The position numbers were made by a program, and so were the translations under genes. The notes beneath the pieces are model-generated. The model ran no database searches. It was not told the origin of the DNA and was given only the letters and a program-made list of their open reading frames with translations. 49,450 nt of DNA from Vreelandella hamiltonii (GTDB lineage Bacteria; Pseudomonadota; Gammaproteobacteria; Pseudomonadales; Halomonadaceae): positions 328 through 49,777 of the forward strand of contig NZ_BMXN01000024.1 of NCBI RefSeq assembly GCF_014651775.1, given 5' to 3'. Shown here piece by piece: positions 45,125 to 49,450 of the stretch. Numbering within the stretch: position 1 is the first letter of the stretch; each line of letters starts with the position of its first letter.

Positions 45125-47518
45125 TCAACCCTTTTTCGGAGATGGTTTACGTGAGCCACTGCGCGTACGGCGCGGGCCGCGACGGGCGGGCTGCTCACCG
45201 GCTGCCGCCTTTGCCCCAGCGCCCTTTGCACCCGAGCCGTCACTACGACGCTTGCGCGGCTGACGCTGCGGGCGCGGCTTGTCATCGGCAAGACCGAAGT
45301 CGATCTTGCGATCATCCATGTCCACCCGCGCCACTTGCACGGTCAGGCCATCGCCCAGGCGATAGGTGGTGCCGGTGCGCTCACCCTTGAGACGATGCTT
45401 CTCGGCTTCGTAGTGGTAGTAGTCGGAAGGCAGTGACGTGACGTGCACCAGCCCTTCCACAAAGAAGTCATCGAGACGCACGAAGAGCCCGAACTGGGTC
45501 ACCGAGGCGATGGTGCCCTCAAAGGTTTCGCCCAGCTTGTCCGACATGAACTCGCACTTGAGCCAGCTCTCCACGTCACGGGTGGCTTCATCGGCCCGCC
45601 GCTCGGTCATGGAGCAGTGTTCGCCCAGCTCCAGCATCTGCTCGAAGGTATAGGGGCACCACTTGCTCGGCGGATCCACCGGCGCACCCTCTACCCGCAC
45701 CACGGTGGCGGTCTGGCGCGGCCCGCGAATCACCGAGCGAATGGCCCGATGCACCAGCAGGTCAGGATAACGCCGAATGGGCGACGTGAAATGGGCGTAG
45801 GCCTGGTAAGCAAGGCCGAAGTGCCCCTCGTTCTGCGGCGAATAGACCGCCTGATTCATCGAGCGCAGCATCACGGTCTGGATGATGTCGGCATCCGGGC
45901 GGTCGGCAATCGCTTCCCGCAGTGCCTGGTAATCCTGAGGCGTCGGCTCGTCGCCGCCGCCCACCGAAAGCCCCAGCTCACTCAGGAACAGGCGAAGCTT
46001 GTCGAGCCGCTCAGGGGTCGGGCGCTCGTGGATACGATACAGCGCCGGCAGGTCGTGCTTGTCGAGGAAACGCGCCGTCGCCACGTTGGCGGCCAGCATG
46101 CACTCCTCGATCAGCTTGTGGGCATCGTTACGGCTACGCGGCACGATCTTCTCGATCTTGCGCTCTTCATTGAAGATGATCGCCGTTTCCGTGGTATCGA
46201 AGTCGATTGCCCCACGCTCTTCCCGAGCAGCGCGCAGCAGGCCGTACAGCTCATGCAGGTTCTTGAGCGGCTTGACCAGCTCGGCGTGCTCCCGACGCAG
46301 CGCCTCCCCTTCTTCACTCTCGCCGTCCAGCATGGCCGCCACCTTGTTATAGGTGAGTCGGGCATGGGAATTCATCACGGCTTCATAGAAGGAGTAGCGG
46401 CTGATGGCACCGGTCCTGGAAATGTTCATTTCGCACACCATCACCAGCCGGTCGACGTGCGGATTCAATGAACAAAGACCGTTGGAAAGCAGCTCGGGCA
46501 GCATGGGCACCACTTGCCCCGGGAAGTAGACCGAGTTGCCGCGGGTGCGCGCTTCGTCATCCAGCGCGGTACCAGGGCGCACATAATGAGAAACGTCGGC
46601 AATCGCGACGACCAGCTTCCAGCTACCGGACTTGGTCTTCCAGGCACACACCGCATCGTCGAAATCCTTGGCGGACTCGTCGTCGATGGTCACCAGCGGC
46701 AGGTCGCGCAGATCGACGCGGTGCTGCTTGTCGGCTTCCAGCACTTCAGCGGAGATTTCGCTGATCTGATCCACTACCTCCGGCGGAAACTCGGCGGGAA
46801 TGTCGTAGCTGCGGATGGCGATGTCGATTTCCATGCCGGGGTCCATACGCTCCCCCAGCACTTCGATCACTTCACCCACTGGCTGAACCCGAGTGGCAGG
46901 CTGCTGGACGATCCTGGCTGAGATCACCTGACCATCCTTGGCACCACCACTAACGGTGTGCGGGATGATCACTTCCTGGGTAATCCGCGGGTTTTCGGGA
47001 ATGAGAATCCCGAATTCCGGCGTATTGCTGCGGTATACGCCCACCATGGTCTCGGTATTACGGGCAATCACTTCGGCAATCGTGGCTTCCTCTCGACCGC
47101 GACGGTCTCGCCCACTGACGCGTACCAATACGTGGTCACCGTGGAAGACGCGACGCATCTGACGGGGCGGCAGCAGCAGGTCCGGCTTCTTGCCGTCATC
47201 ACGCAGCACGAAGCCAAACCCATCCCGATGGCCCAGCACCTTGCCCTTGATCAGGTCGAGCTTGTCGATCAGTGCATAGGCGCCTCGGCGGTCGCGCAGC
47301 ACCTGGCCGTCGCGCTCCATGGCCGCCATACGCCGACGCACCGCTTCCAGATGGTCTTCGTCTTCGATGCCCAACATGCGGCTCATGTTTTCATGGGTGA
47401 TCGGCTTGCCATAGCTTTCCAGGGCAGCCAACAGGTATTCACGGCTAGGAGCCGGGTTATCGTAATTCTTCGCCTCGCGCTCGGCGTGCGGATCATCACT
47501 CAACGTCCAGTACTTCAT
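45125..47518 (-). CDS. rnr: Ribonuclease R
   Basis: Processive 3'-5' exoribonuclease of the RNB family for structured RNA, rRNA quality control and cold/stress response. 797 residues. N-terminal winged helix (MLGIEDEDHLEAVRRRMAAMERDGQVLRD), two cold-shock domains, RNB domain with DLRDLPLVTIDDESAKDFDDAVCA, which holds the metal-binding Asp cluster, S1 domain (LGETFEGTIASVTQFGLFVRLDDFFVEGLVHV) and a Lys/Arg-rich tail. Start ATG 47518 with AAGGAT 9 nt upstream. Leads the rnr-rlmB operon. Confidence 0.97.
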   Translation of the reverse strand: MKYWTLSDDPHAEREAKNYDNPAPSREYLLAALESYGKPITHENMSRMLGIEDEDHLEAVRRRMAAMERDGQVLRDRRGAYALIDKLDLIKGKVLGHRDGFGFVLRDDGKKPDLLLPPRQMRRVFHGDHVLVRVSGRDRRGREEATIAEVIARNTETMVGVYRSNTPEFGILIPENPRITQEVIIPHTVSGGAKDGQVISARIVQQPATRVQPVGEVIEVLGERMDPGMEIDIAIRSYDIPAEFPPEVVDQISEISAEVLEADKQHRVDLRDLPLVTIDDESAKDFDDAVCAWKTKSGSWKLVVAIADVSHYVRPGTALDDEARTRGNSVYFPGQVVPMLPELLSNGLCSLNPHVDRLVMVCEMNISRTGAISRYSFYEAVMNSHARLTYNKVAAMLDGESEEGEALRREHAELVKPLKNLHELYGLLRAAREERGAIDFDTTETAIIFNEERKIEKIVPRSRNDAHKLIEECMLAANVATARFLDKHDLPALYRIHERPTPERLDKLRLFLSELGLSVGGGDEPTPQDYQALREAIADRPDADIIQTVMLRSMNQAVYSPQNEGHFGLAYQAYAHFTSPIRRYPDLLVHRAIRSVIRGPRQTATVVRVEGAPVDPPSKWCPYTFEQMLELGEHCSMTERRADEATRDVESWLKCEFMSDKLGETFEGTIASVTQFGLFVRLDDFFVEGLVHVTSLPSDYYHYEAEKHRLKGERTGTTYRLGDGLTVQVARVDMDDRKIDFGLADDKPRPQRQPRKRRSDGSGAKGAGAKAAAGEQPARRGPRRTRSGSRKPSPKKG

Positions 47519-47749
47519 GCGATCAACATCCTTGATAACGGTTGCGGGAGGCGAACAAAAAGCGCGGGCAGCGTGCACTGCGGGCGAAAGGCATGTGCGC
47601 CTCGAAGGGCGTCGTGTTCAACTAACGATGAGTTGAAATAAGTCATGTTTTGTTTGGTCATGGGCGCAGTATAGCGCCGCCCGTTCAATCACCCAACCAC
47701 TTGGGGCTGCAAACCCCGGTTTTTTACATTAAAAAAATCACCCAGGGGC

Positions 47750-47777
47750 TTGCATTTAGCCACAGCCTCGGTATCAT
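47750..47777 (+). promoter_or_regulatory. Promoter of the tRNA-Leu cluster
   Basis: TTGCAT (47750-47755), 16-bp spacer, TATCAT (47772-47777), 11 bp before the first tRNA. An A/T-tract (about 47721-47738, TTTTTTACATTAAAAAAAT) just upstream looks like an UP element, as expected for a stable RNA promoter. Confidence 0.6.
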
Positions 47778-47788
47778 ACGCGCCACTT

Positions 47789-47875
47789 GCCCAGATGGCG
47801 GAATTGGTAGACGCGCTAGCTTCAGGTGCTAGTGACCGTATGGTCGTGGAGGTTCAAGTCCTCTTCTGGGCACCA
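47789..47875 (+). tRNA. tRNA-Leu (CAG), copy 1
   Basis: 87 nt including an encoded CCA end. Acceptor GCCCAGA/TCTGGGC, D-arm with GGCGGAATTGGTAGACGCG, anticodon stem CTAGC/GCTAG with loop TTCAGGT (anticodon CAG), long class II variable arm (TGACCGTATGGTCG), and T-loop GGTTCAAGTCC. Read from the sequence by eye. Confidence 0.97.
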
Positions 47876-47959
47876 ACTGTTTCATGTTATCCCCTTTCAT
47901 GAATCAGCACGGTGCGGCGGCAAGTAAAGCAGTGAAAGAAAGGCAGTACGTTCGTGTTC

Positions 47960-48046
47960 GCCCAGGTGGCGGAATTGGTAGACGCGCTAGCTTCAGGTGC
48001 TAGTGACCGTATGGTCGTGGAGGTTCAAGTCCTCTCCTGGGCACCA
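47960..48046 (+). tRNA. tRNA-Leu (CAG), copy 2
   Basis: 87 nt with encoded CCA. Same as copy 1 except for the last acceptor pair, which is G-C (GCCCAGG/CCTGGGC) instead of A-T, a compensated change. Separated from copy 1 by 84 bp. Confidence 0.97.
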
Positions 48047-48110
48047 TGCGAACACCGACGTAATGGCTGAATATATTGTGAAAGCAGTACAGCAGTGAAA
48101 GAGTCGATAC

Positions 48111-48197
48111 GCCCAGGTGGCGGAATTGGTAGACGCGCTAGCTTCAGGTGCTAGTGACCGTACGGTCGTGGAGGTTCAAGTCCTCTCCTGGGCACCA
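48111..48197 (+). tRNA. tRNA-Leu (CAG), copy 3
   Basis: 87 nt with encoded CCA. Identical to copy 2 except one base in the variable arm (TGACCGTACGGTCG). Separated from copy 2 by 64 bp. Confidence 0.97.
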
Positions 48198-48490
48198 TCG
48201 ATGCCCCCGTATCGCTCTTGCTTTCGTATTATCCCATCTAATGTGTTTCTATCTGTTTGCTGTCCCTCATCAGTCGCTCTCTTTTGGCAAACCCTCATCT
48301 GTATGCTTCTATTCTCTGATACCCTTTTGCTCTGATACTTTTTCTTCCCCACTATTTTTCTTCTGCCTGCCTTCTCTTCTGCCTGTTTATCTCATACGCA
48401 TCGAGCCAATGCCGTTCGAGCATTGCCGTGTCTGCGCTCAAGCGGCAGGCCAGGGCAACGCCTTGGCCTGCCAGCATGCAGCGTACCGTA
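48198..48490. other. Non-coding region: pyrimidine-rich stretch and a hairpin
   Basis: No supported gene. From about 48210 to 48400 the plus strand is strongly rich in C and T with several T-runs, and may end the tRNA transcript. GGCAGGCCA (48444-48452) and TGGCCTGCC (48464-48472) form a 9-bp stem with an 11-nt loop just after the endonuclease stop. It has no U-run on either strand. Confidence 0.4.
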
Positions 48491-49339
48491 CTACTGGAAC
48501 CTGCCTGGGCGACGAGATACCTCCTCCAGCGCCCACCCCTGGGTGCGCAGCTCGCCTTCCAGCACGGCTTCAAGCTGAGGTGAGAGATTCGGGAAAAAAT
48601 TCAGCCCGGTGCGGGCTTCGATCTCATCGATGGTCACCAGGTAGTCGTTCAGCGGCTCATTGCCCTGCACGTCCTGGGGCATGATGAAGGCCAGCGCCAG
48701 GGGCGCCTCATCATGGGGTGCCACGATGATCTTGTAAAAGGCTTCGGGTATTTCCACCCACCCCACGCGGTTGAAGACGTTATCCATGAAGCGCTCGGGG
48801 TAGACCGGCCCGGTAATCACCTGCAAGCGATCGAAACGCGGCGCAAAGTGATCCATGACGGAGGCTTCGAGCCGCTGCCAGAGCTGGCGATTCAGATTCG
48901 GCCGCTGGGGAAGCATGTTGCTCATCAAGAACGTGTCCACCTGCGCGCTGCGCCCATGCACGGCAGCAATGGCGTAGTTGGGCGCCAGATGTCCTCTGTC
49001 GTAGCCACTGCCGGAATAGCTATCGGTACTCACCGGCCACAGCATGCGCCAGTCTGGCTGGAAATTGGGCCTGGGGCCAATACGCATATCCTCAGGCACG
49101 GCCTCTACCTGGTAGCTGACCCACAAGGCCCCCACCCGTACATCCGACCATCCCACTAAAAAGCCATCGTTACGCAGTACACGGTGCAGGCTGGTAGGGT
49201 GCAATGTTTCCCAGGTGGGTACGCCCATCCAGGTATAAGCTTGCTGGTGCTGGCGCCCTTGATACTCCCACAAGCCCGTACCGACCAGCACGAACAGCAC
49301 GGCAATGCCCAAGCGTCGCCCCTGACGACGCCAGCGCAA
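48491..49339 (-). CDS. DNA/RNA non-specific endonuclease (NUC1 / beta-beta-alpha-metal family), membrane-anchored
   Basis: Protein of 282 residues with an N-terminal signal-anchor (LGIAVLFVLVGTGLWEY) and a NUC1-type nuclease domain. GSGYDRGHLAPNYAI has the DRGH motif with the catalytic His, and FLMSNMLPQRPNLNRQLWQRLE supplies the metal-binding Asn region. Family members cut DNA and RNA without sequence preference, with Mg2+. The location points to periplasmic or extracellular action. It follows the partial gene at the right edge by 12 bp, so they may be co-transcribed. Confidence 0.9.
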   Translation of the reverse strand: MRWRRQGRRLGIAVLFVLVGTGLWEYQGRQHQQAYTWMGVPTWETLHPTSLHRVLRNDGFLVGWSDVRVGALWVSYQVEAVPEDMRIGPRPNFQPDWRMLWPVSTDSYSGSGYDRGHLAPNYAIAAVHGRSAQVDTFLMSNMLPQRPNLNRQLWQRLEASVMDHFAPRFDRLQVITGPVYPERFMDNVFNRVGWVEIPEAFYKIIVAPHDEAPLALAFIMPQDVQGNEPLNDYLVTIDEIEARTGLNFFPNLSPQLEAVLEGELRTQGWALEEVSRRPGRFQ

Positions 49340-49351
49340 AAGTGATTGTAA

Positions 49352-49450
49352 CTATTCAGCACCGGTTGGCTGAGTCGGGGCTTCTTGCTGCATGAAGGCT
49401 GGCACCTCCCCCGCAAACAGTTGCTCCAGTGCGGTATGCGCCGCCACCCC
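49352..49450 (-). CDS. C-terminal 32 residues of an unidentified protein (5' part outside window)
   Basis: Open frame entering from the right edge and ending with TAG at 49354-49352 (C-terminus ...MQQEAPTQPTGAE). Only the last 32 codons are visible and I recognise no family. It is on the same strand as the endonuclease gene and 12 bp upstream of it, suggesting one operon. Confidence 0.6.
   Translation of the reverse strand, partial: GVAAHTALEQLFAGEVPAFMQQEAPTQPTGAE

Noticed and set aside
47703..47726. GGGG/CCCC hairpin with T-run before the tRNA cluster as a terminator
   Set aside because: The stem is only 4 bp and no plus-strand gene ends upstream. The A/T tract is better explained as an UP element of the tRNA promoter.

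Overview
The window looks like a chromosomal segment of a moderately halophilic gammaproteobacterium of the Halomonadaceae (Halomonas or a close relative). The grounds are a GC-rich, acidic-protein coding style, a complete seven-subunit Mrp Na+/H+ antiporter, a PhaR polyhydroxyalkanoate regulator, small families that I associate with this group (PA3496-like, DUF6482-like), and the rnr-rlmB-rpsF-rpsR-(membrane protein)-rplI-dnaB order. The genus is an inference. No phage, insertion sequence, CRISPR array or rRNA was seen.

Left part (1-15.6 kb, all on the minus strand): a biofilm-adhesin locus. Reading in the direction of transcription it runs: a TolC-like outer-membrane protein with a C-terminal SPOR domain, a LapB-type type I secretion ABC transporter, a LapC/HlyD adaptor, a LuxR-type regulator with a degenerate receiver, three genes of unknown role, and finally the adhesin, which runs off the left edge. 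The three unknown genes are a very large MurF-like ligase fused to an alpha/alpha-toroid-like region, a secreted HExxH metallopeptidase-like protein, and a six-helix membrane protein fused to a kinase-like domain. From lapB through the membrane gene every junction is an overlap or a very short gap, mostly ATGA or GTGA. The adhesin has a LapA-type retention module with a TAAG site at residues 106-109, a tract of about 645 residues of almost pure Asp-Ala dipeptide, then 104-108-residue Ca2+-type tandem repeats. The three-gene insert between exporter and substrate is the best candidate here for an undescribed system.

Middle part (15.8-30.2 kb): mostly housekeeping. It holds an EamA transporter with a SelW-like protein, an MFS transporter, a short LOV photoreceptor, a PA3496-like protein, ettA flanked by REP-like repeats, hinT, a phosphoribulokinase with a thioesterase, purD, phaR, rsmE, a RimK-type zinc protease-like protein, mltB, and a DUF2256/cryptochrome-DASH/DUF3429 operon.

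Right part (30.3-49.45 kb): the mrpABCDEFG operon, hemH, an Fe-S photolyase coupled to a DCC-family thiol protein, small conserved proteins, dnaB, the ribosomal genes rplI/rpsR/rpsF, rlmB, rnr, three tandem tRNA-Leu(CAG) genes and a membrane-anchored NUC1-type endonuclease. One LOV protein and two photolyase/cryptochrome genes, the latter two preceded by TATAC...GTATA palindromes, suggest a light-response regulon.
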